DNA of 64,000 bases from Capillidium heterosporum (GCA_016630905.1 WBMQ01000005.1:558001-622000), one strand, 5' to 3'. Counted from the first letter of the stretch, positions 1 to 13,000 are shown. Notes: a model not told the origin generated them from the letters alone. Made by a program: numbers and translations.

Positions 1-1
1 C

Positions 2-352
2 TGTGACTTGGATACTCTTCTGCACTTTGATTTTTCGGTTGATGAGATAGGTTTGCAAGAGTTTATCGAGCTAGCAGCTGTGGTGAAGTTCGTTTTATCC
101 ATATTCTTTGCCGCCAAAGCAATTGTCTTACACCATTACCATTTTATCAACACAGGGGTGTACTATCGATGGCTTAATGTAGCCACCATTATAAACCGTG
201 TACCTAAAACCCTTAGTATGTTGTCCAAGCTAGGTGAGGGTAGTGATGGTCTACTTTTGCTGAAATATCACTTTGATAAACTTCTCAGCATCTTGGAATC
301 TAATAAGCTAAGATGGTCCTCTATTGCATCTATTTTAAACCATTACAAGTGA
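2..352 (+). CDS. C-terminal part of an unidentified protein
   Basis: The frame is open from the left edge and closes at a TGA after an ...ILNHYK end, so the start lies outside the window. About 116 residues are visible. They are rich in Leu, Ile, Val and Phe, with a hydrophobic stretch (VVKFVLSIFFAAKAIVL) near residues 28-44 that could be one membrane helix or a buried helix. The rest looks helical (MLSKLGEG, LLKYHFDKLLSILES). I do not recognise the family. It is convergent with ATG9, about 775 bp away. Codon use and composition look genic, unlike the AT-rich spacer that follows. Confidence 0.5.
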   Translation, partial: CDLDTLLHFDFSVDEIGLQEFIELAAVVKFVLSIFFAAKAIVLHHYHFINTGVYYRWLNVATIINRVPKTLSMLSKLGEGSDGLLLLKYHFDKLLSILESNKLRWSSIASILNHYK

Positions 353-1127
353 TGTAGTTAATGTAAATATATATTATTTTTCTAATAAATTTTTTATACA
401 AGTATAAAGTTTATAATATTTTTCATAGTATTGATATTCAGAAAAGTTTTAAAGAAATGAATTTACCTGGTATTTTTACTAGCTAGTCGATATATTAAAT
501 GGTTATATATAGCATATCGAATGACAAGCCTTATAGTATAACTATAAGAGTAAATTAATTGATTTTTATATATGGGGGCATTTGTTTACTTTGATAGTAT
601 ATCTATTTGCTTATAGAATGAACTTTGGCTCGTATATTGTTTGATACTAATTATTGGAGCGAAGGAAATAGATGGACATCAGTTTATAAACAAAGCATCA
701 CTATAGGAAAGTTCTATAGACACTACTTGAACCTATAGATTAAGCTTATAGAGAACTAATATAGCACGCATAGGAAATGATGTATAAAAATTCGAGTAAA
801 TTTAAATATACCACAAGGAATATGGAAATCAAGTAAGCAAGGCAAAGTAAATCAAGAGATGAATGAAGAGAGAAATTATAGGTACAAGATATGAAAACTA
901 TATATGTATTAAACAAATTTTCAATTTTATACAAATATCAAAATTTGATCTTGCAATATTATAAAAATGTTGACTTTAGTAGTTTACTTAATAGCAAAAT
1001 AACCCCAAAAATGCAAATATAGGAAAGCCATCCGCTATCAACCATGAATTCGATACCAATATTTACATTCTAAGCGTAATTCCGATGCTGCTTCGACAAT
1101 CTAAAATTTTGGTCAACAAAAATACAG
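353..1127. other. AT-rich spacer
   Basis: This is the spacer between two convergent genes. It is very AT-rich with many short T and A runs and no sustained reading frame on either strand. Only the 3' ends of the flanking transcripts are expected here. I see nothing else. Confidence 0.6.
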
Positions 1128-3301
1128 CTACCGAAACAATTTTACCATATCAAGAACCTTCATCATCATGCCGCGCTTCATAGGGTTGCGATTTAGTGGA
1201 GTAACGGTACTAACTTCACGGTCGGTGGATTGGTCAAGATGGTCCAAAGGTACGAACGAATCCACATACTCAGTACCTTGGACTTGAGTACTGACTTCGT
1301 TGAACCGAGTCAAGTAGATGGAGGTTGACGGATCGTAAGGCACCCAGTCGGGGTTTTGTTGCTAATAAAGGGATTTTAGTACATGATGGAAGGATAACTT
1401 ACTTTGAAGGTGAGTAACGACTTTTCCAACTTTCCATTTTTGGCAACAAAATCCCGTTTCAGTGAATCGGCTATCGAGGAGATAGGTGCCCCGTACTAAA
1501 GATAAAGTTAGTAGGAATAGGACGGTTGGAGTTACCTCAGCATCGCCATGTCGATTGAAATCGAACTGGGCCAAGGAACATACCAGACCCAACTCTGTGT
1601 CGTCTATAGTACACTCCAAAATTGTCTCGACAATTCCTTGAGCGTAGTTGGGCATGATGAAGAAGAGTTTAAACGGAGTTAATATAAGACCCATAAACTC
1701 CTCCACCAATTGTACGAGCTTCAACCTGAACATGCCGGCGAACTCCTTGCGTACCTTTTCAGAATGTAGTTGGTCCTTCCAATCTTTGGGCATGTAGTGA
1801 AGATGGTCCAGTAATCTAGCTAACAGAACCTCACTTCGAACCTTCAATTCTATTTTGGGTTGTCGTGTGGCCGACAAAACAATTCCAAAAACTGTACCAA
1901 GGGAGAGGATCGATAACCCATTAACGACCTCGAGTTCTAATGTAAGCTCAGAGTCGAAAAAGGCAACTCCAGCAAAGGTCAACAGTAAGGTACCCGATAT
2001 CAAGGCTATGAAACGCATTAGCAGCTCCGTTTTAACTTTGGGAAATTGGTTTAAATATAACGATGCGTCGCTATATGCATCCTCAAGCCGCTGTTCGAAG
2101 TGGTGAGGTAATTCGTTGAATTCCCTTAGTTGCCATCGTACCTGTTGAGTGAACTGCCTTGTTTCCAACTCTTTGCTAGGCTTCGAGTATTCCTAAATAG
2201 ACCTTTAAGGAAAAGATAATTTCAAAAAGTTACTTCAGCATATCGGAAAACCAAATAGACTAAAGTATAGGTAACAAATATAGGCCCTAACAGCAAATTG
2301 ATAATTCCAATCCTCCTAAACTTCTGTCGCAGCTTGTTGACCCACTGCTGCTTCAAATTTCGATCCATAGCTTCAGGTATAAGGTAACCATCCCCATCAA
2401 AGAATGTAGAAGAGATACAGTAGCTTAAATTGTATTCAAGCCCTTTAGTCAAACTATAAAGGAGGTTGGTTGGGTCAAACTTCAACTTTTCGAGGTTGAT
2501 AAGGGCTATCATGTAGTTGTCAAAGCGCATTAGTCGTTGCGTAACACTGTACTCGTTGATATCGACTGCGCCTATGGAAGAGTTAGAGGGGAGTCGGGAC
2601 ATGCGCTTAAGTACTTCGTTCCAACTTATGGTCTGCATATCTTCCTACAATTTATCAATATGTTAGTAACCATTTAATTAAAATAGCGAACATCGGGGAT
2701 ACCCAACTCCTTGGTAAAGAACCTAAACATCTCTAGTAAAGTTGATGTCTCGTATATCAATTTGAATATCTGCAGTAGGACCAAAAGTGAAAATAGTATC
2801 AAGATAAGTTGGGAAGGTAACGGTAATCTAGCCAAGTAAGTTAAAGCTAAAATTTAAAAGATAAATTACTTATGTAGACAGTTCTCCACAACAGCATCGC
2901 TCAATTTGGTTTTTGGTTTCAATTTAGTGTAATCAACACAACCGGACAAGAATGTAGTAAAACTTATTATAAACACCATTGTCCTAATACAATTAGCTTA
3001 TATTCCAAATAAAACAAACTTACAAGATGTTCAAAAGGCTCTGTAAAACTATACAGTAGATACCTTTCCCCAAGTAGTATCGATAACTTAAGCTGAGGTA
3101 ACTATCCAACTGGTTCCCAAGGCTCGTCCAATTGAATAGGTAAGGTACAAAGGTTTTCAAAGTTGAAGTGGAATTGGATAAAGGTTCCAGGGCAATGGAA
3201 TTGGGGACATGGCTCAAGTCGTTGGGCTGCGACTCCAGCAGTTGGTAATTGGAAGGCATAGCTTGGTACCCAATGTCGTACTTTGGCTTAAAATTGTGCA
3301 A
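1128..3301 (-). CDS. ATG9: Autophagy protein ATG9 (lipid scramblase)
   Basis: ATG9 is the multi-pass vesicle protein that seeds phagophores and scrambles phospholipids. Seven exons read on the minus strand: 3301-3024, 2983-2870, 2827-2692, 2644-2234, 2192-1536, 1495-1403 and 1361-1128. They sum to 1923 bp (640 aa plus stop) with no frame break. Family landmarks in order are LGKGIYCIVLQSLLNIL near the first helix, SGCVDY, DMQTISWNEVLKRM, the LMRFDNYMIALIN block, LRQKFRRIGIINLLLGP, WQLREFNELPHHFEQRL, RFIALISGTLLL, HSEKVRKEFAGMF, TPFKLFF and CSLAQFDF followed by YGAP. Many fungal ATG9s are 750-1000 aa with long disordered tails. This one has only about 55 residues before the first core motif and a short tail. 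Intron 3 uses a GTTCGC donor; GTATCC just upstream would break the frame, so the unusual donor is well supported. Confidence 0.95.
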
Positions 3302-4146
3302 GGTAAACTTTTGAATTATCTACTATCTTTTATATCTCTAAATCTCTACTGCTTGTTGACTTTTTCAATGAAGCGCTGTAAACTTTGCTTGAAAGCAGTC
3401 CACTTTAGTTTGCTTTGACTTGGAATGATAGAACGAAACGAAGCTTTGATTGGCTCCAACTTTTGGAATAAAGTTTTTAAGGTGGAGTTGATGCCAAACT
3501 AAATAAGTTTATCCAAATACGTGGAAGACAAAGGTTTATTTGGTTGGAAAAGATATAGCACTGCTTTTATATCAGGTATTTTAAATAAAGTCAGTTTGAG
3601 TATGTATATAATTAATAATAAAGATTTACCTATGCTCTCAACGTAAAGTTTAAAGCGACTGTAATATTTATTCTATAGCTTATCAAAATGTTATTTGCGT
3701 ATAAATTATATATAAATCATCTGTACATAATAAAACAGTATTATACATTTAAACTAGGCTTATAAATAATAGATAGATAAACATAAACTAAACCAGTAGT
3801 CCTTTACAAAGATTTATTGACAACCTCCACGACAATAGTTTTATCAACAAACGATAAATAGTTTAAAACGAGTAGAAGGTATAAAAAGCTAATGAAAGGA
3901 GGATAGACAGCATATAGGTTTATAATTAGCACCTATAAGTTAATAGTAAATTGTAAGTCGAAGGGTTAGACAGCTTAATACTTTTTGAAAAAATGATAAA
4001 GGTCGAATGAAAGTATCGTTAGGTTAGTAGCCTGCTTGGTAGACGAGGTAGAACGTTCATCCGAAGCAATTACCAGTTGCCTCCCTTGCCCTTCTTACGG
4101 CTCGAACCTTTTTCTACAGGCAGATATTAGCTTTAATAAAAATGAA
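3302..4146. other. Spacer upstream of ATG9
   Basis: This stretch lies between the ATG9 start and the stop of the next minus-strand gene, so it must hold the ATG9 promoter and the neighbour's 3' end. It is AT-rich and no gene is visible. No element was recognised with confidence. Confidence 0.5.
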
Positions 4147-4876
4147 CTATTTACTACTCTTTCGCTTGGAGTTGTTCTTGGACTTGTGCTTGTCATGCTT
4201 ATGCTGACTACCTTCTCCATCGTTACTCTTAACTTCGGTAACATCGTTTTCTAAAGATAAAGTTAATGGAGTTCAACAATAGTTTTCTACCTTCGGGGGT
4301 CGTTACTTGAAGTTCCTCAATCTTGAGGATAGCATCCTCTTCAACGGGAGCAAGCTCTCTAGACTTGGCTTCATGTAGTTCTTTGGGTTGCTGGGGTTCA
4401 ATTTCAGCTTGATCATTGGAAGTGTTGGTTGAGTTTACTTCGGGTTCTTGAGATTTGGGTGCTTCAGAACCGACTAACTTGTCCTTATTAGTAGACTGGG
4501 CACCTTTAATAGTATCTACTGAGGTGCTGGGGAGCTCATCAATAGCCTGAGCTGGTTCATCAACTTGCTTCTTGATACTTAAGCTTCTATCTTGGGAGCC
4601 GGTTGTACCGTCATCGGATAAATGTTTTTGGTGTCCACCTGCTTCATTATGAGTAGTGTTGTTGGTAGCCCCAAAGTTGAAATCAACCTCACGGCTAGTA
4701 CCGTTGTCTTTGATCAAAGGTTCTTGTTCCTCAGCTACAAACTATAAATATCATCAAATTTATAAAAGTTACCAGTTGGAACGTCTTTTGATGCAGCATA
4801 GGGCAGTAGTTGCCGAGGCCAGTATCACGGTACCACCTCCAAGGACTAAGGACAGCGCGGATAAAGTAACGAACAT
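4147..4876 (-). CDS. Putative single-pass membrane protein with a long polar tail
   Basis: The proposed start is the ATG at 4876-4874. A strongly hydrophobic segment follows at once (MFVTLSALSLVLGGG, then VILASATTALCC), ending in Cys-Cys and basic residues (IKRRS), as at a membrane-cytosol boundary. After an intron the protein continues as a roughly 150-residue polar tail rich in Glu, Gln, Asn, Ser and Thr. The final exon (4250-4147) ends in a Lys/His/Ser-rich stretch (HKHDKHKSK). The last intron (4290-4251, GTAGAA...TTTAG) is clear. The first junction is not: the best canonical sites (GTAACT...TATAG) break the frame, while a GTTCCA donor with a TTTGTAG acceptor keeps it. More 5' exons may exist, because the frame stays open a little upstream of the ATG. 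Family unknown. Confidence 0.55.
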
Positions 4877-4944
4877 ATTTCTATACAAGTTATATACACC
4901 AAGAGAGAGTAATTCAAAAGTTGGTGAGGTAAAACTCTACTTAA

Positions 4945-5290
4945 AGTGAATCAACCATAGGCTAATTTAATTGGCTGCCATAACCTATGCAGTCGAATTG
5001 ACTCCAAATGTAAACTGTGGAGTTCGAAATATGTACTGAATTTGCCAGAATCTACCAATTAAAGGTGAAGACAACTTAGCCGATGAAAAAGCGTTATTTC
5101 CAGGAATAATTTGCTATCCATTATCGAATTTAGCAGCTTTATCGCTACACTTTTACAAGAATACTTTATTAGCTTTGCCAAGGTTACTAATCTAAGTTAC
5201 TAAGATGCACCCAGCTGAAAGTTAAATGCTAGACCTTGTGAGTTGTAGCTTACCAATACAAAGACTACCGCTTAACTATAAGAAGAACTG
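4945..5290 (-). pseudogene. Possible decayed leucine-rich (F-box/LRR-like) gene
   Basis: On the minus strand one frame stays open over long stretches with only a few stops. Its residues look like leucine-rich repeats: LAKLIKYSCKSVAIKLL, then LFHRLSCLHL, then YFELHSLHLESIRLHRL. Local base composition is less AT-rich than the spacer on either side. The style matches the decayed F-box/LRR gene at 8.5-10.0 kb. No F-box start was found. This could be a chance open stretch, so the call is tentative. Confidence 0.33.
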
Positions 5291-6741
5291 GTGGCACATG
5301 CCATATACATTCCAAGTTGTTAGGATATCGCTAAAGGCTCTAACCTTCGTTTATTAATAGATCGTTATCTATCTCTGTATCAAATATTGAAACTACGCTT
5401 TTAATCTGAATATCGATTTATTGAGACAAATAGCCGAAGCGCTACAATACATATATCCGTCTAATTAGACATGGTACTTCTAGTGATGTGTTTAAGCCTA
5501 AGTATAAAGATTTTGAGTGCAAATAAATAGTAACATGCTTTAGGATTGATAAAGTTCATTGAAATAATGATGTAGTACAAATTTGAATTATAGAACTGAG
5601 CTAAATAGTCTTAAAATAAAGTGCTAATTATTATAAATAAAGAGTTATAGGTTCAATTGAAATGCCAATATTTATTTTAAAACTTTTGCCTATTTGCAAT
5701 ACATGGCTACATATAAGATGAATTTTTAACAATGGAGAGGAAATCCCATAAATAGCTATCATAATATTAGTTTAAGAAGCTATTTTTATTATATTTACTG
5801 CTTATACAGATATATAGCTTAGGTATACGCTTTTATAGTAGCTATATTAAAATCAGAGATATATAATAACTAGCTATGGAAAAAGAAGCATCAAAATATG
5901 ATTATCTCCAATGAAACTCAAGTTGAGTAGGTGGATAATAAAAATCAAAAGCACTGAATTGAAACTTTATATCGTAGTGGTATAGAATTTAACTACTTTT
6001 AACATTATATTGCCTTTCTAATACTTGTGATAGAACTAATATTCCTACATAAGGAAGTATGTGGCTTTTAACCCTTTGACAAACCTAGCAACATATATAA
6101 TAAAACCGTTGATTTGTGAAATAATTTCTCAAGTTAATCAATTACATCTTTCAATTAGTCAAATTATTGGAATTCCTTCATGTGAAAATACTTTTACTTC
6201 CACAAGTCAATGATTATAATGTAGTTGATGACTCCTACAAATCTTTAGGTTTTCTTTCTTGACAAAAAGCTCCTATGAAAATGAAGGCTTAGCAAACCAC
6301 GAGATTCTTTAATAAAAGTCATTTAGATACCTTCAAAACATGCCTAACTGCCATAGGAAGTTGGAATATCATATTGTATTAGTTTAAAGATTACAAGGAT
6401 ATACCCTCTTATATTTTTGTTTCAAGCCATCAGCTGTAGTTGTGTAATTTAGAGCTATATTTACAAGTACTTGGAGTTTCTTGGTGCTAATATGAAAGCT
6501 TTATCGTCTTAACTACAATAGTTCTATTTTTAACATCCATCAACTATTACAAAGACTCCTTCTCCAAGCGTGACTTCCTCCAACTTTAAATCACACCATA
6601 GATTTTGAGTATGACGTTAATTCCCTTCCCGATTATTAATTCAAGGCCAATTCAAAGTTTCAGATAGATCTACTCATATAAATATCTACAGCCCTCAACT
6701 TTTCAACTACAAAACTAAAAGAACATAAAAGAAAAGAAAAC
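5291..6741. other. AT-rich spacer
   Basis: About 1.4 kb with no sustained frame. The last 100 bp before the nitronate monooxygenase ATG are A-rich (AAAAGAACATAAAAGAAAAG type), a common fungal 5' leader composition. I see nothing else. Confidence 0.5.
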
Positions 6742-7864
6742 ATGCTGACTCGATTGAGGACAACCACTGAATTTATAAACACCTTCCAACTCATCCACCC
6801 AATAGTCGGAGCCCCCATGGCCAACATATCGGGTGGCAAATTAGCTTCAGCAACTACTTTGGCAGGGGGTCTAGGGTTCATAGGAGTAGGGTACAAAGAC
6901 GCCACCTGGTTGAGTAATGAACTTGATATCGCCGAATTGGAATTGGAACGGGGTAAAGTCAAGCGTCAAGGTAAGTCCCAGTTGCTCAAGCTAGGTATTG
7001 GGTTCATAACCTTCATCTTGGATAAGCAACCCCAGCTTTTGGACCTAGCTTTACAGAACTTACCTTCGGCTATCTGGTTCAGCTTCGGTAACTATAAACC
7101 GTACCTAAGTAAAGTACGAGAATTCAATAGGGATATCAAGGTCTTTGTCCAAGTCGACAACGTTAAAGAAGCTTTGGAAGCTGTTGAAGATAAAGTTGAC
7201 GTCATAGTTGGACAAGGTTTAGAAGCAGGTGGTCACGGCCCTAAATACGGTACGACTACCTTCAGTTTAATCCCAGAAATCTGCCAAACTATTGACACTT
7301 TGAATTCCAACACCACTACCAACAATGGTAATTCATCTCTACCTTTTGTTTTAGCAGCTGGGGGTGTAACTACTTGGCGCCACTTGGCTGGAGCTCTAAG
7401 CTTAGGGCTCCAATGGAGTTGTACTAGGCACGGCATTGACGGTTGCCGACGAAGCTTTAACTCATATTGAAGCTAAAAAGAAAATTATAGAAGCTGAGGA
7501 AGGTGGGAAGTCTACTTTGACTACAGGATACATTGACATTCTCAGAAAACAACCTTGGGATCTCAATAGGTTTACGGCTAGAGCCTTGAAGAACAAAGTC
7601 TTCCAAAACGATAAGGAACCTAGTATCGATGAGGAAGAGTATAAGTTTGCTTGTAGTCAGAACGATTTTGATAGACAGGTAATTTTCTTTTGTTTATTGT
7701 ACTTAGTTTATCCTTTGTAGGCCATATTCACTGGATTAGGTGTAGGTCAGGTAGAACGCCTAGCTTCGACCAAGTTGATCATCGACAAGATCATCTCTGA
7801 TTTCTACTACTACCATTGTCAGACTAGACAACGGAGGCAATGGGTCCCTTTACCCAAACTCTAG
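6742..7864 (+). CDS. Nitronate monooxygenase (2-nitropropane dioxygenase family), with a +1 frame offset
   Basis: This FMN enzyme oxidises alkyl nitronates such as propionate-3-nitronate and is usually cytosolic or mitochondrial. It has the expected TIM-barrel order: HPIVGAPMANISGG near the N-terminus, LAGGLGFIGVG, the FMN-binding GLEAGGHGP, PFVLAAGGVTTWRHLAGALSLG, then SNGVVLGT. The first exon runs to 7678, intron 7679-7720 (GTAATT...TTTGTAG), and the second exon ends in LPKL at 7864. Between SLG and NGVVLGT the reading frame moves by one base: homology continues if one base of the GGGC run at 7405-7408 is passed over. No intron can explain this without deleting conserved residues. It is either a sequence error, a recent disabling insertion or +1 recoding. 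The family call itself is firm. Confidence 0.85.
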
Positions 7865-8498
7865 ATGTAGGTACTTTATCACTATATCTTATTCTTCATT
7901 TTCTATTTATAAATTTCAATCCAGCCTGTACTGCTTTATCTATTTATTTAGATGTCTACAGCTTATAGCATAAAATTTTCACCTTGTATAAGAGATAGTT
8001 TATACATATTGCTTATGCTTTTAAAATCCTTTATATGAATTTTAAATCCAACTTTTCCTTGTGATTGGGTTGCTAAATTCATCAAAAAAGATGGCTGACA
8101 ACTAAGACTTACTATTTAAAAATGAAAGACATTTACCAACTGATATATTTGATACTAGTATTTATGAGGGCTTACTCTAGAGTTGTACTTGTAGTTGAAT
8201 GTTTGTATTTAAATTAGTTTGCAATACTAAACTTATTTTTATAAAGTATGGTTTGTTCAGATTTGAATGTGCTTCAATAAACGATTTAAAAACTCTCTAG
8301 GTAAACTACCGTACTATAATGGGTTGTAGCTACTAGTGTATGGAAGGTTCTTGAATTTTTTATATGTAAACTTACAATGAATACTGATTTCATGTTTGCA
8401 TAGAAATTGTACATTTTCGTTTGGCTTTTTCAAATACTGCATTTCCAATTGATTTTGGCCATTAATGAGTTTTATTGGTAAACTTTTTTAGTTTGATC
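7865..8498. other. AT-rich spacer
   Basis: No gene or RNA was recognised. The 3' end of the monooxygenase transcript falls here. Confidence 0.5.
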
Positions 8499-10037
8499 AT
8501 GTCATCATCTTTATCTCAACTTCCTATATCTCCTTCAACTATGAATTTGGATACAACTTTGAAGTTGGAATATACCAATCTACATTCCCACCTTTCAAGA
8601 TAGAATGACAACCTACCAGCAACAGTTTAGAGAAGGTGATAAGCCTCTTAGATACTGAAGACAAAGAGGCTATGTTGCTACTTAATCGCAATCTCCGAAA
8701 CATATTCATTCCCCTAATCTATCAAGACCTTTTTTACGATGCCATGATTATTTCGTCAAGTTCATTTCTTAAAGATATTGTGGAAATTTATGATTTACTT
8801 AAGAAAAAGGTATACACGGAAAACGGAATACAACTAGGAGAGTCTGAGAGTTCTAGGATAAGATATATAGATCATATTGGGGTTGACCACAACCTTATAA
8901 TCCAAAATAGACGGGAGTGGTGGTGGAAACATAAACCTATTATCAGAAAGCACAAGGCTATAATTAAAGCTAAGAACGTTAACCCAAATAACTCCATAGG
9001 GGAATTGGAAACGTATGTTAATTTAATGAGGTATAAGGTCGAACTTACAACTACAGATCAGCTCATTCAACTTATCCAGTACAAGGGAAATGCACTTAAT
9101 GCTTTAAAGTCTCTATATTTAACTGTAGATTTTACGTATAGATACGAAAAAGACTTTATCTCAGATCATAGCAATCAAACCCAGCTAGAACCCCTCTATC
9201 TCCAAATTCAAAGGTATTGGATATATCACTTTAAATATACAGCCTTAACCAGCCTTTTTATAAATTTACTAGAAGACTTTTCTTTTCTTTTGTAATCAGC
9301 TATAATCTTCCCAACCTTTTCAAGCTGAGTGTTCGATTACATAGATTAAACTGGAATAATGCAACTCAGGAAGTACCGATACATACTAGGATAAGTAGTC
9401 TCTTCTTTATTGTTTACGACGATATCAACCGAAGAGCTGTCGATTATTTAACTGACGGAACCTACTGGCCCAAACTCAAGTCCCTTTATATGAAACTGAA
9501 CAGCTGCCTTCTTTAATCGAAAACTAGAACAACCTACGAAATCTCAATTGCAAGCTTCGAGAAATTCATAACCTAATACACTATCTCAACTTGACTTATC
9601 TTCGGAAGCTAACCTTAACTGTAAGGAATCGAAATGAAAACAGTCCCATTAAGGCTCTACTGCCCAAATTATTTAACTTGAAGGAATTGAAGCTCCTGGG
9701 CACTATCAATCCACAGGACTTTGACCTACGAACTTCAATGTCGCTTCATAAATTAACTATCTCCCACATGGATAGCCTCGCCCTTCCATTTATTATATTC
9801 CTTAGAAGCCAACTATCGATCCAACAGCTAAATATCCAATCTGACGACACAGGCTCCATAACAGAGAAACATAAGCTCAAGTCATGGTTGAAGCCAGTTC
9901 CTAAATTCAATCGTTTGGTTTCACTTGAATTCTGGTCCGCGCCTAATCAACTTGTACAATGGTTTATCAAGGCAAGTAAAATTTTAAAAGTGACTGTCAT
10001 ATATAAGAAAGATCAAAAAATAGTTAGGCATTTATAA
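8499..10037 (+). pseudogene. Decayed F-box / leucine-rich-repeat gene
   Basis: The start resembles an F-box (NLPATV, then LEKVISLLDTEDKEAMLLL and IFIPLIYQDLFYD). Leucine-rich text follows to the end (LPKLFNLKELKLLGTI, MSLHKLTISHMDSLAL, LSIQQLNIQ). F-box proteins normally select substrates for SCF ubiquitin ligases. The text is spread over three frames: the first section, 8636-9295, 9301-9510 and 9591-10037 each sit one base back from the one before. An in-frame TAG also lies ahead of the F-box. Introns do not resolve the first shift because the gap is too short. The simplest reading is a degenerating member of a multigene family, possibly still transcribed. Confidence 0.6.
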
Positions 10038-13000
10038 GTAAGTGCTATTTTAGTTACATATTTGCTTATATTTGAATACTTTACTACTATTGCTGTGTAG
10101 TCCTTTATATCTTTTGTTAATTCAACCTGCCTTTAAGCTCTACGTTCTGTTTTAAATACATATTGAAGATTAGGCTTGTCACCTTTAAATTTATTCAAAT
10201 AACTTACTCTTATATATTTTTGGCTTTATTATACAATATATATTTAATATACTTTCATTTGAATCATAGATTCTGCATTTATAGATGTAGACATAGTTTT
10301 CTTTTCGCAAACTTCCTCTAGCTGCTATCTCTTTGACATAAAATCAACTTTCATATTAATACCAATATATGTGATTACTATGATATTAACTTTTAAGTTG
10401 AAATTTTACGGAACTATAGCTATAATGGAATCAACTAGTTAGTTTTGTCAACATAGATCTAGGTAGCATTAAAAGTTTACTTGTACAATAGTCCATTAAA
10501 ACTCGATATTATATATATATTTGAGCTTTTTCAAATACCAACAGTTCATATATATTGTTTACATAAGTTTTAGCATATAGAGATTAGTAACCATTAATAA
10601 TAAGTTATAAACAGTGGAAAAGTAACCGACAAGACATTGGGAAATATTTATAAGTAGAGAATTATTACTTCAAGGTGAGCAATAGAGATGTGTGCTGAGT
10701 TTATACAGCCATATCGAGATAATTAGATTGTATAACCCTCGGAGTGGTAGAATATATTCCCTTTACTATTTCAAGTCAACAGTATATATTTACTTTTGAT
10801 ATAGTAGTAAGCTATGTTCATATATACATCATCAGTAGCTCTATATAATCTATACAAGCTTCACATTTCAAGTTTTAGTTAGAATGTCCTGCTTTTGAAC
10901 TAGTCTTTAACATTGCAAATAAGAAAATAACTAGCATTACTGGCAAAACCAATATGAACTTGGATATTATTATCTTAGGAATTGATGTAGCATATATTTT
11001 GATGACTTTGATAAGTGTAAGGAAATCTTTTTAAATCAGCTATAGCTTTGCTTAATAGCCAGAATTTAGTTTTATATTCCGGACTCATAGACTACCAGCT
11101 CGGCATCTACCCTATCAATGCTAGAAATTCTCTTTCCCCTTAGCATGAATTAAGCATTTAATTTAGTATTGATTGTTTTCGATCAACTTCTATACTACCT
11201 AAGGCTATTGACAATTATCCAGAACAGTATGGACATTGGTACTGGCGGATTTGGTAAAACATTAATTACCGGTATCCAGAGTACCAACTACTAAAGACAA
11301 GTAGGCTATATAAAGCACACAGTGAACTTAGTAGTAGATTAAGTAATTATTAAATAACATCTTGAATCATTTGATACTTTCTTCTGCTATCGACATAGTA
11401 CAGACTCACTATAGATAGTACAATTTAGAATTGTGAATTAGCATCCTCTAAGCCAAAGAGTTGTACTGGTCGAACCGAATCATAGAACCGATCTGAACCG
11501 AACCTAGCACTTTATTAAACCAATGAACCCAGTAACACTCCTTAACCTTCTGGCTACGATTGGAGTATTCCTATCCGCCCATTGCCTCTGAATTAATCTA
11601 CAAGCATGAGTTTCCTCCTTATATAATCTTATCGTCAACTTCGTTAGCCTTTATGAAGTACTGGTTACTGTTGCCTCTTGGCTAACTCCTGCTGGTGAGT
11701 GTTCCTTGCGGACGTTTCCCAGCAGTATATTTGCTATACATTGGCTTTAACTTGTGTCTTTCTAAAGCTATTAGCAGTTTAGATTTAATGTATATTCTTT
11801 TTAAATTTAAATTAGCTTGAAAGGATTAATATATTCCTCCTTTTGTATAAAGCCAATTGTTTAAAATTTATATGTTAAATGATTAGTAACCAATATTTTC
11901 ATTTATTGTTAAATTTTCTTTTGGTTACTATAAACAATTTACCTATTTTTAAGAACATTTTACGTACAGTTACAGAAGTATTGCTATATATTTAGTAATA
12001 CACTTACCATTTAATTTCAAATAGCTAAGGATTTTCAGTTAAATATATCTTGAGTAAAGGCTAAATTTCCATTTTAGTCTGATGAAGATGAATAAACATC
12101 CTTTGTTTAAATATTTGAAAAGCTATAGTATAAACTTTATAATTTTCAAAGTTAAAACATTAGAATTATTGTACATCTTGTAAAAATATAGTATAAAAGT
12201 GGCACTATTTAATGTAAAGATGCCAAATATAAGCTCTTGGACCGTATAGGACTGAAACTTCCTCATATAAATTAGCATGTCTAAATAAGTTTTCGGAAAT
12301 ATATCTATTCTAACATAGGCTACATCTAATATTTTGCAGAATTTAAAGGATATTCTTTTTAAGGTGGTGAAATAATTTGTTTAATTAATTGCAACTCGAA
12401 CATAAGAACAGCACAACCTTTGAGCCAAGGCTTGTAAAGAATGGCGGTATTTGCTATTCCCATCCTAACTATATACTTATTGAAATATTTGGCGAGGGTA
12501 TGATATGTAACGGAACGCACTGAACAGTTTATAGTATATGTGAATTATTTAATGAAACACCCATAAATTTAATTAAAGCCAAGGTACTTTGATATTTATA
12601 AATTTATTATTATTCGTAGGAAAATATACTCGTATAGTTAAATATTATATTTATTAAGGACACTCCTGAAACTTAGGTAGTTCACTTACCGCAGGTACAA
12701 TGCTACAAACAGTATGGTTGTCTATATATAGCTACTTATGAGTAAGAGGTTACTCGTATTTAATTTATTGTAATATTGATACAATATATATAGGAAGGTC
12801 CGAAAGGTATTGAAGTACACTGCATTTTTAATTTACTATTGTTTGAAAGATCTATAGAAATACAATAGTCGGTTATATACTGATTCAAGTAAAAACCAAT
12901 CAAGTTGTATATACAAATCTGCTTCTCTTCCTCCAGATGAGCCTAAAATGGTTGATAAGATACGGAAGTTAGGCCAATATATTGCACCTACGAGGTGAAA

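Noticed and set aside
7396-7412. A CTTAGGG word resembling the Ty1 +1 slippery heptamer CTTAGGC in the monooxygenase
   Set aside because: The CTT is not in the 0-frame of the gene, so the known mechanism cannot act here.
11232-11297. A 21-codon frame with a GTGGFGKT-like P-loop word
   Set aside because: Far too short, no surrounding NTPase text, surrounded by stops.
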